Of a stretch of 8,657 nt of DNA, positions 1-6,833 are shown piece by piece. Below the pieces are notes generated by a model. The model had not been told where the DNA came from, did not search any database, and saw only the letters and a list, made by a program, of their open reading frames with translations. Source of the DNA: an uncultured Eubacteriales bacterium (GTDB taxonomy: Bacteria > Bacillota > Clostridia > Christensenellales > QALW01); contig URYI01000084.1 of NCBI GenBank assembly GCA_900552055.1, positions 1 to 8,657 of the forward strand, given 5' to 3'. The position numbers were made by a program, and so were the translations under genes. Numbering within the stretch: the first letter of the stretch is position 1; every line of letters starts with the position of its first letter.

Positions 1-120
1 CTGGGCCTGTAGGCCCAGCCGAGCAGGCGTAAGCCTGCTAAACGCCCCCGGCGCCGCGGTTACTGCTTATGGGGCTAAAATCCTTTATTAGCCTGGTCAG
101 TCTGCAAGAAACTGACTGGA
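1..120 (+). repeat. Hairpin-rich intergenic repeat, left copy
   Basis: Two perfect hairpins stand in tandem: 1-18 (8-bp arms CTGGGCCT/AGGCCCAG, 2-nt loop) and 23-40 (arms AGCAGGC/GCCTGCT around GTAA). They are followed by AAACGCC, a GC-rich stretch and a further small stem (GTCAGT at 96-101 with ACTGAC at 111-116). Read on this strand, the block resembles the minus strand of the right end of the window (8475-8657): a tandem hairpin, then GCAGGC-loop-GCCTGC, then AAACGCC and later AGCCTGG and GTCAGTCT. I take the two as diverged copies of one dispersed repeat. No gene is visible here; the block lies just downstream of the binding-protein gene. None of the stems is followed by a proper T-run, so it is not a clear terminator. 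The right boundary is approximate. Confidence 0.45.
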
Positions 121-139
121 AATTTGAAAAGCATATAAG

Positions 140-1630
140 CTATTTTAAGCCCTGAGCCTCCCGCAGCAGCGAATTCACGCTGTCAGTTATTGAATCAAAA
201 TAGGCGGCTGGAGTCTGCTGGCCGTCAACAAAGGTTATCCATTGCTCGGTAATTTTGTTGATGAAATTTGAGCCGTCCGGGAAGGTAAGGTTAGAGAACA
301 TAAAATAGCTTTGAGGAGAACTCTTTGAGGCAATATTCCTAAGAGTCCATTGTGAGCCCTCGTCCGAAGTAAGGCTGAGCAGTTCCGCTTCAAACGCGGC
401 CTCGTTGCGCTCGTCTTCCAAAGAATACAGCGGGCAGCAGTAATCGCCTAAAAGCTGCACCGTTCCCTCAGGGTTAGCCGTTCCTTTAAACACGCAGTAT
501 GGGTCAAACCAGTTTACATCCGAGACATAATCTTCGGCTCCCGGCGCCTTAGGAGGCATCAGAATGCCGTATTCTGGATAGTCGCCCGAAGTAACCAGCT
601 GAGACGTGCGGTTAACGTATGTGGTCATCATGGCGGTTTTGCCTGTTAAAAAGGTTTCGCTGTCCGCGGTAAAGCCCTGGTCGCGGTAGAGTACTCCGTC
701 TTTTCCGAGCTGAACGAGAAAATCCCAAGCTTCCAGCATTTCATTTGAGTTTCCTGTAAATTCAAAATAGGAAGTGCCGTCGTTTTCCACCTGGGTTATA
801 AAGGCGGCTCCGTTGGATGCGGCAAGCGACCAGATAAGAGCATTCTGATATGCGGGGGCTATTCCGTAAATTGCGTTGTCGGTATCCGTGCAGGCTATAG
901 CAACTTCTCTGAACCTATCCCACGTCCATTCACCGCTTTCATTCCATTCATAGAGAGTTTCTGCCGGATAGCCGTTCCTTTCGAGCAGCTCTTTATTGAA
1001 AAGCACTATCTGGTTAAATGATACCTGGCCTATGCCGGTGCTTTGAGGCACCGCAAAATAAAGCTTGCTGTTAAAAGTTGTGTTTGATTCCTGAATCTCC
1101 TGGTTCCACCAGTTATTATCACTGAAATCAGCGTATTCCGCGTAATCGCTCAGCGGCAGAACTACGCTTGCCTCCGTTCCGTTATAGGCATACATAGGCA
1201 ATACTGTAAGAGGCCCTCCGCAATGCATAAAGTCAACCGAGGGATTGCCTGCGTATGCGCTGGCGCAGGCGTCCTGCCACCAGTTAGTTGTGGGCTGAAC
1301 ATAGTTTATGGTTATTCCGTAATTGCTTTCTAAAGTGGCTTTGCGTTCTGTCCAGCCCACTCTGTTTACTTCTGTTTCATGTTCAAATGGATTTGACGTA
1401 TCGCCTACTGACCATACAAGATAATTGTAGGTTTCTCCCTGCTTTATGGCATTTTTTAAATCTCCGCGCGGACGCAGATAGCTGGAAGTTTGCTGGTTAT
1501 CCTGCGTGTCTGTACTGAAGGTGGGGGAAGGCGTTGCTTCCGTGCCTGAACCGGCCTCCTGTCCGCATCCCGACATAGCTATAATAAAAATAGCCATAAG
1601 GGCGGCGGTGCAAAGTTTTAATAATTTCAT
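140..1630 (-). CDS. ABC transporter substrate-binding lipoprotein (family 1 type)
   Basis: Predicted extracellular lipoprotein that captures a solute, most likely a sugar or oligosaccharide, and hands it to an ABC permease. I chose the start at 1628-1630 (496 aa) rather than an ATG 60 bases upstream, because AGGGAGG sits just before it and because the protein then begins with a clean lipoprotein signal: MKLLK, a hydrophobic stretch, and MSGC with the lipidated Cys at residue 22. A Gly/Ser/Thr/Pro/Gln-rich linker follows (about 23-55). The body has the pattern of family 1 binding proteins: the LFNKELLERNGY helix, the EWTWDRFREVA segment, and many Trp and Tyr residues suited to stacking on sugars. 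The ligand cannot be named. No permease or ATPase gene is present. The gene has its own promoter and is cut off from pckA by a terminator, so partner genes, if adjacent, lie beyond the left edge; only 139 bp are visible there. Confidence 0.88.
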   Translation of the reverse strand: MKLLKLCTAALMAIFIIAMSGCGQEAGSGTEATPSPTFSTDTQDNQQTSSYLRPRGDLKNAIKQGETYNYLVWSVGDTSNPFEHETEVNRVGWTERKATLESNYGITINYVQPTTNWWQDACASAYAGNPSVDFMHCGGPLTVLPMYAYNGTEASVVLPLSDYAEYADFSDNNWWNQEIQESNTTFNSKLYFAVPQSTGIGQVSFNQIVLFNKELLERNGYPAETLYEWNESGEWTWDRFREVAIACTDTDNAIYGIAPAYQNALIWSLAASNGAAFITQVENDGTSYFEFTGNSNEMLEAWDFLVQLGKDGVLYRDQGFTADSETFLTGKTAMMTTYVNRTSQLVTSGDYPEYGILMPPKAPGAEDYVSDVNWFDPYCVFKGTANPEGTVQLLGDYCCPLYSLEDERNEAAFEAELLSLTSDEGSQWTLRNIASKSSPQSYFMFSNLTFPDGSNFINKITEQWITFVDGQQTPAAYFDSITDSVNSLLREAQGLK

Positions 1631-1666
1631 ATAGGGCCTCCCTTTCTGAATAATTATACTGACAGC

Positions 1667-1675
1667 ATTATAACA
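1667..1675 (-). promoter_or_regulatory. Extended -10 promoter of the binding-protein gene
   Basis: On the minus strand TGTTATAAT gives a perfect TATAAT (1667-1672) preceded by TGn, the extended -10 form that tolerates a weak -35. No good -35 box is found at 16-18 bp; the nearest sequence is GATATT-like. A second TATAAT lies at 1653-1658. Either would give a leader of roughly 15-35 nt before the ATG at 1630. Confidence 0.55.
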
Positions 1676-1757
1676 AAACAGCGCCTGCAATATCCATATC
1701 GTTTAAAAATGGAGATATATTAATTTTTTATGTGGGATAAAAGGGAGAGACTTTATT

Positions 1758-1783
1758 AAAAAAGAGCGCCGTATGGCGCTCTC
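1758..1783 (-). terminator. Rho-independent terminator, minus strand
   Basis: On the minus strand the arms AGAGCGCC (1782-1775) and GGCGCTCT (1770-1763) pair perfectly around ATAC, and the 3' arm runs into six T residues (1763-1758) and then AATAAAG. This is the standard intrinsic terminator layout. It lies about 255 bp past the pckA stop and upstream of the binding-protein promoter, so it would stop readthrough from pckA or from any transcript begun in 1784-1994. Confidence 0.8.
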
Positions 1784-1994
1784 AGATTGTCGATAAAGCT
1801 TCAATTTAATTTTTTGCGGCGTTTCACCGCATTTTGTTTTTTTTCGCCGGCAGGTACTGCGTGAAAACGCCTTATAAGCTGTTTTCCAAGGGCGCTGGGT
1901 AGTATTGGCGGGATAAAGTGCGGTCCGGAAATTTTTTTATTTCCGTGCTAACGGCATTCCCGCTTAAAAGCATATCGACTTTTTCTACACGCTC
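1784..1994. other. Intergenic segment between two matching hairpins; no supported gene
   Basis: About 210 bp between the binding-protein and pckA terminators. It contains a small A/T-looped stem (CGGAAAT/ATTTCCG near 1925-1945), a 5-bp GC stem TGCGG/CCGCA near 1815-1831 next to a T-run, and two minus-strand frames that look protein-like. One is a 33-codon ORF from ATG 1973 to stop 1872, with no Shine-Dalgarno sequence. The other is a 48-codon frame at 1801-1947, rich in Lys and Arg at its end, with no ATG, GTG or TTG near its beginning. Neither can be called a gene. The segment could be the remnant of a small gene, a small RNA ending at the 1758 terminator, or simple spacer. Confidence 0.35.
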
Positions 1995-2018
1995 AAAGAG
2001 CGCCGTAAGGCGCTCTTT
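1995..2018 (-). terminator. Hairpin just downstream of pckA, probable terminator
   Basis: Perfect 10-bp stem AAAGAGCGCC/GGCGCTCTTT with a 4-nt loop, beginning 18 bp after the pckA stop. The only U-tract is the UUU that also closes the stem, so termination may be partial. The core matches the hairpin at 1763-1782 almost base for base. The symmetric ends mean it could work weakly in either direction. Confidence 0.6.
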
Positions 2019-2036
2019 AAAGGGTTAATCAAATAT

Positions 2037-3611
2037 TTATGCTTTGGGGCCGGCTTTAACGATATTTTCAGGCATATGCGTGTATTTCTTAAAGTTTTCG
2101 GTAAAGCGGGCTGCCAGCATTTTAGCGGTCTTATCGTATTCCGCCTTATCGGCCCATGTATTCTTGGGATTAAGTATTTCGGCGGGTACGTTGGGGCACT
2201 CTGTGGGCACATATACGTTGAAGATGGGGTCAAGCTCAAATTTTACGTTGTCCAGAGCGCCGGTAAGGGCAGCAGTTACCATGGCACGGGTGTATTTAAG
2301 GCTCATGCGCTTGCCTACGCCGTAGCTTCCGCCCGACCAGCCGGTATTGATAAGATATACATTCGCGTTGCTCTGAGCAACCTTTTCGCCCAGCATTTCA
2401 GCGTAAACGCTCGGATCCAGGGGAAGGAAGGGAGCGCCGAAGCAGGTGGAGAAGGTAGCCTGGGGCTCGGTAATTCCGCGCTCGGTGCCGGCCAGCTTTG
2501 AGGTATAGCCCGATACAAAGTGGAACATGGCCATGTCTTTATCCAGCTTGGCGATGGGGGGGAGTACGCCGAAAGCATCGGCAGTAAGGAAAACAACTGT
2601 TTTGGGCTGTCCGCCTACGCCGGGTATTGCAGCGTTGGGAATAAATTCAACAGGATAACCTACGCGGGTATTTTCGGTCAGGCTGCCGTCATTGAAATCA
2701 AATACCCTGGTTTCGGGATCCATAACGACGTTCTCCACCAGAGCGCCGAATTTGATGGCGTTCCATATCTGGGGTTCATTCTCCTTGGAAAGGTTGATGC
2801 ACTTTGCATAGCAGCCGCCTTCAAAGTTAAATACGCCGTTGTCCGACCAGCCGTGCTCGTCGTCTCCTATAAGCATACGCTCAGGATCAGCGCTGAGGGT
2901 GGTTTTGCCGGTGCCCGAAAGTCCGAAGAAGAGGGCAGTGTCGCCGTCCGCTCCAATATTGGCGGAGCAGTGCATGGGGAATACGCCGTTTTTGGGGAGC
3001 AGATAATTCATAACTGAGAAAACGCTCTTTTTGATTTCGCCCGAATACTGGGAGCCGGCGATTATAACCATTTTCTTTTCAAAGGAAACGATAATAGCAG
3101 CTTCGCTGTTTGTGCCGTCTATTTCAGGAATGCATTTAAATCCGGGTGCGGCGATAATGGTAAAGTCAGGCTCAAAGTTCTCAAGCTGCTCCTTTTCAGG
3201 ACGGATGAGAAGCTGATGTATAAACAGATTCTGGGAAGCCAGCTCGTTAATTATGCGGAAACGCTGGGTGTATTTGGGATCAGCGCCTGCAAAGCCGTCG
3301 AAAATATAGATATCCCGGCCCTGAAGATATGCGGTCATTTTGTTGTATATCTTGTCAAAGGTTTCGGGATCCATGGGAACGTTTACCTTGCCCCAGGCAA
3401 TTTCATCGTGTATGGAAGGATAGTCCACAACAAATTTATCGTCAGGAGAACGGCCGGTATATTTACCGGTATTAACAACAAGCGCGCCTGTTTCGCTTAA
3501 GGTTCCCTCATTAGCCTGGAGAGCCTTTTCTACCAGAGCCGGAACAGACAGATTGCGATAGACCGCTTTGGGAGCGATGATTCCGAGCTTTTCAAGTCCG
3601 TAAGTATTCAT
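2037..3611 (-). CDS. pckA: Phosphoenolpyruvate carboxykinase (ATP)
   Basis: Cytoplasmic enzyme that interconverts oxaloacetate + ATP and phosphoenolpyruvate + CO2 + ADP. It is the entry to gluconeogenesis and in many fermenting anaerobes also runs in the carboxylating direction. At 524 aa it has the normal length of the ATP-dependent family. Landmarks: TGRSPDDKF at 52-60 with the oxaloacetate-binding Arg54; [10 protein letters not shown] at 187-196 with Tyr189 and the metal-ligand Lys195; MHCSAN with His214; the kinase-1a P-loop GLSGTGKTT at 230-238 with Lys236; IGDDEHGW with Asp251, the kinase-2/metal site; and NTRVGYP with Arg316. These match the known E. coli active-site residues at a nearly constant offset. 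The start is supported by AAAGGGG at 3621-3627, 9 nt before ATG. It is monocistronic: its own promoter lies upstream and hairpins lie downstream. It is divergent from the decarboxylase operon. No truncation or missing residue is seen. Confidence 0.98.
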   Translation of the reverse strand: MNTYGLEKLGIIAPKAVYRNLSVPALVEKALQANEGTLSETGALVVNTGKYTGRSPDDKFVVDYPSIHDEIAWGKVNVPMDPETFDKIYNKMTAYLQGRDIYIFDGFAGADPKYTQRFRIINELASQNLFIHQLLIRPEKEQLENFEPDFTIIAAPGFKCIPEIDGTNSEAAIIVSFEKKMVIIAGSQYSGEIKKSVFSVMNYLLPKNGVFPMHCSANIGADGDTALFFGLSGTGKTTLSADPERMLIGDDEHGWSDNGVFNFEGGCYAKCINLSKENEPQIWNAIKFGALVENVVMDPETRVFDFNDGSLTENTRVGYPVEFIPNAAIPGVGGQPKTVVFLTADAFGVLPPIAKLDKDMAMFHFVSGYTSKLAGTERGITEPQATFSTCFGAPFLPLDPSVYAEMLGEKVAQSNANVYLINTGWSGGSYGVGKRMSLKYTRAMVTAALTGALDNVKFELDPIFNVYVPTECPNVPAEILNPKNTWADKAEYDKTAKMLAARFTENFKKYTHMPENIVKAGPKA

Positions 3612-3653
3612 GCAAGAAATCCCCTTTCATAATTCATTTTAATAAATTTTTTT

Positions 3654-3697
3654 GGGGAACAGATTTTTAGCCGGCATTTTACCGGCCATCTTTCCCC
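3654..3697 (-). promoter_or_regulatory. 5'-leader hairpin of the pckA mRNA
   Basis: On the minus strand GGGGAAAGAT (3697-3688) pairs with ATCTGTTCCCC (3664-3654), 10 bp with one bulged base. The pair encloses an inner GCCGG/CCGGC hairpin (3686-3671). The predicted transcription start (about 3701) places this structure at the extreme 5' end of the mRNA, about 45 nt before the Shine-Dalgarno sequence. It may protect the 5' end. The TCCCC of the 3' arm could alternatively pair with GGGGA of the Shine-Dalgarno sequence at 3621-3627, which would allow translational control. No known riboswitch class is recognised. Confidence 0.45.
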
Positions 3698-3707
3698 ATT
3701 TTTCTAA

Positions 3708-3737
3708 AGCATACTATATTTCCGGCATTGTTGTCAA
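3708..3737 (-). promoter_or_regulatory. pckA promoter (sigma-A type)
   Basis: On the minus strand a consensus TTGACA (3737-3732) is followed after 18 bp by TATGCT (3713-3708). The predicted start near 3701 gives a leader of about 90 nt. A perfect palindrome (3735-3750) overlaps the upstream edge of the -35 box, sharing the bases TTG, so a bound repressor there would block RNA polymerase. Confidence 0.65.
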
Positions 3738-3750
3738 GCGATATCGCTTG
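3735..3750. promoter_or_regulatory. 16-bp perfect palindrome, likely operator
   Basis: CAAGCGATATCGCTTG reads identically on both strands. It overlaps the pckA -35 box by 3 bp and lies about 87 bp upstream of the divergent decarboxylase -35 box. The position favours a repressor site for pckA. It does not fit the CcpA cre consensus, the Rex consensus or the CcpN site that controls B. subtilis pckA, so the regulator is unknown. Confidence 0.5.
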
Positions 3751-3786
3751 TTTTTAAAATGAACAAAAAGTTAACAATTTAAAAAA

Positions 3787-3820
3787 TGCAAGATGATATG
3801 CAAATATCCTGCAAAATAAT
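3787..3820 (+). repeat. Three direct TGCAA repeats, helically phased
   Basis: TGCAAGATGATA, TGCAAATATCC and TGCAAAATAAT follow one another with periods of 12 and 11 bp, close to one helical turn. They sit 17-50 bp upstream of the decarboxylase -35 box, where an activator would bind. The repeats are short and A/T-rich, so chance is a real alternative. Confidence 0.25.
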
Positions 3821-3836
3821 ACTGTGTAAAAACAGC

Positions 3837-3865
3837 TTGATAAATTTCAAAATATTATTTACAAT
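3837..3865 (+). promoter_or_regulatory. Promoter of the decarboxylase-tmk-ylmH operon
   Basis: TTGATA (3837-3842), a 17-bp spacer and TACAAT (3860-3865) make a near-consensus sigma-A promoter. The predicted start near 3872 leaves a short leader of about 20 nt containing the GGGGG Shine-Dalgarno sequence at 3881-3885. Confidence 0.7.
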
Positions 3866-3891
3866 AAAATGACGATATATGGGGGTTTATA

Positions 3892-5238
3892 ATGAAACCG
3901 GAGGCTCCTCTTTTTGATATGCTTAAAAAATATGCAGAGAAGGACTGCGCGCGCTTTCATATGCCGGGGCATAAGGGCCGGGGGGAGATGGACTGCTTTA
4001 AATATGATATAACAGAGCTTTCCTTCAGCGATAATCTTTATGCTCCCCAGGGCGTAATAAAACAGGCCCAGGAGCTGATGGCCGGTGCGGTAGGCGCTCG
4101 CAGGAGCTATATGCTTACAGGCGGCTCCAGCCAGGGGGTGCGGGCTATGCTGTGCGCGGCGCTTAAAGAAGGGGATAAGGTTATTATGAGCCGGAATTCC
4201 CACCGCAGCGCCGGGGACGCTCTGGCATTTTCCGGAGCACTGCCTGTTTATATACAGCCGCGTATAAAGGAAGGACGGGTGGAACAGCCTGACGTTGAAG
4301 AGGTTGAGCGGTGCATAGGGGAACATCCGGAGGCAAAGGGAATATTTTTGACTTCGCCCGATTACTGCGGACGCTGCGCGCCGCTTAAGGAGATAGGACG
4401 GCTTGCTGAGAAAAACGGCATGCTGCTGCTTGTAGATGAAGCGCACGGAGCGCATTTTCCCTATTACGGCTTTGAGGGGGCGGCTGAAGCGGGTGCAGAC
4501 ATGTGGGTGCAGTCCATGCATAAAACCATGGGGGCACTGACCCAGGCTGCGCTGCTGAATATAGGGAATGCGCGCTTTGAAAATGAGCTGTCCATGCTGC
4601 TGGCAATGCTGGGCACCTCCAGTCCAAGCTATCTCATTATGGCCAGCATGGATTTAGCGCGGGATGAATTGGAAAACATTGATAAAGAAGAAGTCCTGAC
4701 ACGCATAAAAGAGCTTCGCAGTAAACTCAGGAAGGCCGGTATACGGCTTATGGATGGGGACCGGCAGGACATAACCCGGATGTGCGTACTGACTGCGCCG
4801 GTGCTCAGCGGCCTGAGTGCGGCCAGACAGCTTGAAGAAATGGGGATTTATCCGGAATGTGCGGACGAATATGCAATCATATTTATTTTAACGCATAAAG
4901 ACGGCAAACAGAAATTGGAACGCTTGTATAATGCGCTGACGCATTTAGAGGCGCAGCCATTTTCCATTATTCCGGAAATGCCTTCAGAACTGCCTGAGAG
5001 GGTGCTTTCTCCGCGGCAGGCGGTTTTCCTTTCCCGGCATAGATATGTACCGCTTGAAAATGCGCTGGGGAAGGTATGTGCGCGGGCCTTTGGGGCTTAT
5101 CCGCCGGGCGTGCCTGCGGCGGAAAGCGGCGAGAGAATAGAAAAGAATACGTTGGATTATATACTGGGCGCGTATAAGAGCGGTCAGGAGCTCTTTGGCG
5201 TGAAGGACGGCTGCGTTTTAATATGCGAGGATGTATAA
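3892..5238 (+). CDS. Orn/Lys/Arg decarboxylase family protein, YaaO type
   Basis: Cytoplasmic PLP enzyme of fold type I in the major Orn/Lys/Arg decarboxylase family, expected to remove CO2 from a basic amino acid for polyamine synthesis. Which substrate is not readable from sequence. At 448 aa it is the short Firmicute form (B. subtilis YaaO and SpeA are near 480-490 aa) without the N-terminal wing domain of the large enterobacterial enzymes. Motifs: HMPGHKGRG at 23-31; TGGSSQG at 76-82 in the cofactor phosphate pocket; VDEAHGAHF at 181-189 with the Asp that contacts the pyridine nitrogen; SMHKT at 208-212 with the Schiff-base Lys211; and YPPGVP at 403-408 in the C-terminal domain. The start follows GGGGG by 6 nt. 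It is first in a co-directional run with tmk 60 bp downstream, the same neighbour as yaaO in B. subtilis. Confidence 0.93.
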   Translation: MKPEAPLFDMLKKYAEKDCARFHMPGHKGRGEMDCFKYDITELSFSDNLYAPQGVIKQAQELMAGAVGARRSYMLTGGSSQGVRAMLCAALKEGDKVIMSRNSHRSAGDALAFSGALPVYIQPRIKEGRVEQPDVEEVERCIGEHPEAKGIFLTSPDYCGRCAPLKEIGRLAEKNGMLLLVDEAHGAHFPYYGFEGAAEAGADMWVQSMHKTMGALTQAALLNIGNARFENELSMLLAMLGTSSPSYLIMASMDLARDELENIDKEEVLTRIKELRSKLRKAGIRLMDGDRQDITRMCVLTAPVLSGLSAARQLEEMGIYPECADEYAIIFILTHKDGKQKLERLYNALTHLEAQPFSIIPEMPSELPERVLSPRQAVFLSRHRYVPLENALGKVCARAFGAYPPGVPAAESGERIEKNTLDYILGAYKSGQELFGVKDGCVLICEDV

Positions 5239-5302
5239 GAAGATTGCGGGCGGCAATAATTCTGCGGTGATTAAGAAAGAATTAAAGGTGTGTAAGGTAT
5301 GA
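5231..5302 (+). CDS. Possible 23-codon linking ORF between decarboxylase and tmk
   Basis: An ATG 8 bp inside the end of the decarboxylase opens a frame of 23 codons (MYKKIAGG..., Lys-rich) that fills the 60-bp gap. Its TGA stop overlaps the tmk start as ATGA. Both ends have the stop/start overlaps typical of translational coupling. GAGG directly abuts the ATG, too close for normal Shine-Dalgarno use, so initiation would have to depend on ribosomes finishing the upstream gene. The peptide is not recognised. It may only carry ribosomes across the gap, or the overlaps may be chance in a short spacer. Confidence 0.25.
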   Translation: MYKKIAGGNNSAVIKKELKVCKV

Positions 5303-5928
5303 ACAGAGGCTTTTTTATAACTTTTGAAGGAACGGAAGGAAGCGGCAAAAGCACTCAGATAAAGCTGCTCTGCGAGAAGCTTAAGCAGGACGGCCTGGAA
5401 GTGGTATTAACCAGGGAACCTGGCGGCTGCAAGCTGGCTGAAGGAGTGCGCAGCCTGCTTCTGGACGGCCAAAGCGAGATTTCGCCTCTGGCAGAGCTTC
5501 TGCTGTTTGAAGGGGCGCGTGCACAGCATGTGAGCGAGGTTATATTACCGGCGCTGGAGAAGGGCAAAATAGTTATATGCGACAGATTCATACATTCAAC
5601 CATTGCCTATCAAGGCTATGCGCGCGGGTTGAATATAGGGCTTGTACAGAGCCTTAATGAGATAGCCGTACAGGGCTGCCAGCCTGATTTGACAGTATTC
5701 CTCCATATTGAGCCGGGACTCTCCTTTGAGAGAAAGGGAGGAATGGATGAATGTGACCGCATGGAAATGCAGGGTATGGAGTTTCACCAGGCGGTGTACC
5801 GCGGTTTTGAAGAAATTGCAGGTCAAAATAAAAATTTTATTATGCTGGACGTTGCCGGAAATACCAAATATGAGACTTCTGAAATAGTCTACGGGCTTGT
5901 AACGGATAAACTGCGGAAAGGGCGGTAG
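5299..5928 (+). CDS. tmk: Thymidylate kinase (dTMP kinase)
   Basis: Cytoplasmic enzyme that phosphorylates dTMP to dTDP with ATP, an essential step to dTTP in both the de novo and salvage routes. The 209 aa are normal length. Landmarks: the P-loop FEGTEGSGKST at 9-19; TREPGG at 38-43, which helps bind dTMP; the DRF motif at 95-97 within a conserved CDRF-STIAYQG block (94-106) with the catalytic-site Asp and Arg; and a lid region at about 143-157 ending in DRME. The start has AAAGGTG 8 nt upstream. It is second in the operon, and the next gene begins 4 nt after its stop. In B. subtilis tmk is likewise preceded by yaaO, but yaaQ follows it there, and that gene is absent here. Confidence 0.97.
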   Translation: MNRGFFITFEGTEGSGKSTQIKLLCEKLKQDGLEVVLTREPGGCKLAEGVRSLLLDGQSEISPLAELLLFEGARAQHVSEVILPALEKGKIVICDRFIHSTIAYQGYARGLNIGLVQSLNEIAVQGCQPDLTVFLHIEPGLSFERKGGMDECDRMEMQGMEFHQAVYRGFEEIAGQNKNFIMLDVAGNTKYETSEIVYGLVTDKLRKGR

Positions 5929-5932
5929 TATT

Positions 5933-6700
5933 ATGGAGGATAAGGAGGAAATAATACTTTCCCGCCTGGAAGATTTGGCTGCCAAATCAGACAAAGCCGG
6001 CGTATATACCTTTTCGGACTTTTTAGCGCCCGAACAGGTGCAGGCGGCCCTAAATATTCAGGCAATCAGAAGAGCACCCCATATGCTTTGGGGAGGCGCG
6101 CACTGCTGCGAGAGAAAATTGTTTTGCTTTGGCAGCGTCGAAGATATGGGATATGAACCTGAATTTCCCATAGCCGTTGTCCGTCTGAGGCCGGCGCAGG
6201 AAAAATTTGCACAGCAGCTGGGGCACAGGGATTTTATGGGCGCTGTTATGAATCTGGGTGTCAAGAGGCAGGTGGTAGGCGATATATTTATTAAAGACAA
6301 TACCGCTTATATGTTTTTAAAGGAGCAGATTGCCTCCTTTGTAATGGATAATTTAAATAAAGTAAAGAACACGCAGATAAGATGTGAATTGCTGGACAAA
6401 AACGCGGCGGAACTAGAGGAATTAAGGCCCAGGACGGAGAGAATTGTCTGTACGGCTCCTTCTGAGCGCCTGGACGCGGTTGTATCGGCGGTTTACAAGC
6501 TTTCGCGCGGCAATTCGGCTGAATTAATCAGGTCCGGCCTGGTCCAGGTCAATCATAGACTGAGCGGCGATGTGGCCGCTCTGCTTTCGACGGGCGATCT
6601 TGTTTCGGTGCGCGGCAAGGGCCGGTTCTTATACAGCGGCAGCCTGGGCCAGAGCAAAAAGGGCAGGCTGCGTATAGCGGCGGAGATTTACGTTACTTGA
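5933..6700 (+). CDS. ylmH: YlmH-type S4-domain RNA-binding protein (RqcP2 family)
   Basis: 255 aa with the two-part YlmH architecture. The N-terminal domain (about 1-160) holds the family signature GHRDF-GAVMNLGVKR-VVGDI at 97-118. A C-terminal S4 RNA-binding domain covers about 177-240 (SERLD, then KLSRGNSAELIRSGLVQVNHR). In B. subtilis YlmH acts in ribosome-associated quality control, binding stalled 50S-peptidyl-tRNA complexes as a paralogue of RqcP. The S4 sequence fits binding to ribosomal RNA. The ATG lies 4 nt after the tmk stop, with AAAGGGCGG at 5918-5925 inside the tmk end as its Shine-Dalgarno sequence, so the two are surely co-transcribed. In B. subtilis ylmH lies in the ylm/divIVA cell-division cluster, so this placement next to tmk is different. 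It is the last gene of the operon; inverted repeats follow. Confidence 0.92.
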   Translation: MEDKEEIILSRLEDLAAKSDKAGVYTFSDFLAPEQVQAALNIQAIRRAPHMLWGGAHCCERKLFCFGSVEDMGYEPEFPIAVVRLRPAQEKFAQQLGHRDFMGAVMNLGVKRQVVGDIFIKDNTAYMFLKEQIASFVMDNLNKVKNTQIRCELLDKNAAELEELRPRTERIVCTAPSERLDAVVSAVYKLSRGNSAELIRSGLVQVNHRLSGDVAALLSTGDLVSVRGKGRFLYSGSLGQSKKGRLRIAAEIYVT

Positions 6701-6727
6701 GTTCCGATATATTATAAATAATAAATG

Positions 6728-6793
6728 AAACGCACAGCTTGATACGCTGACTCATTGAACTTTAAGGCGGGCGCGTTAATTAGCTGTGCGTTT
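6728..6793. terminator. 12-bp inverted repeat with a 42-nt loop, possible operon terminator
   Basis: AAACGCACAGCT (6728-6739) and AGCTGTGCGTTT (6782-6793) are perfectly complementary. The position 28 bp after ylmH and the TTTATTA after the right arm suit a terminator for the plus-strand operon. The 42-nt loop is much longer than usual, so it may be a terminator with an internal insertion or part of the palindrome cluster that follows. Confidence 0.4.
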
Positions 6794-6833
6794 ATTACCC
6801 TCAGTTTACCAGTAACTGCACTCCTCCAAGCGT

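Noticed and set aside
1631..1690. Upstream ATG at 1690 as the start of the binding protein
   Set aside because: It would put about 20 non-signal residues before the lipoprotein signal peptide, would place the start upstream of the -10 box, and ignores the strong AGGGAGG before 1630.
2044..3500. Several plus-strand open frames of 60-165 codons across the pckA region
   Set aside because: They lie antisense to a well-conserved enzyme with every catalytic motif intact, have no promoter or Shine-Dalgarno support, and are explained by codon bias of pckA.
3732..3750. CcpA cre site or Rex site at the pckA palindrome
   Set aside because: Spacing and core bases do not fit either consensus: the centre is ATAT rather than a central CG, and the TTGT/ACAA half-sites are missing.
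3859..4627. Minus-strand frames of 220 and 80 codons over the decarboxylase
   Set aside because: They are antisense to a clear PLP enzyme; their composition is not protein-like and their starts have no Shine-Dalgarno sequence.
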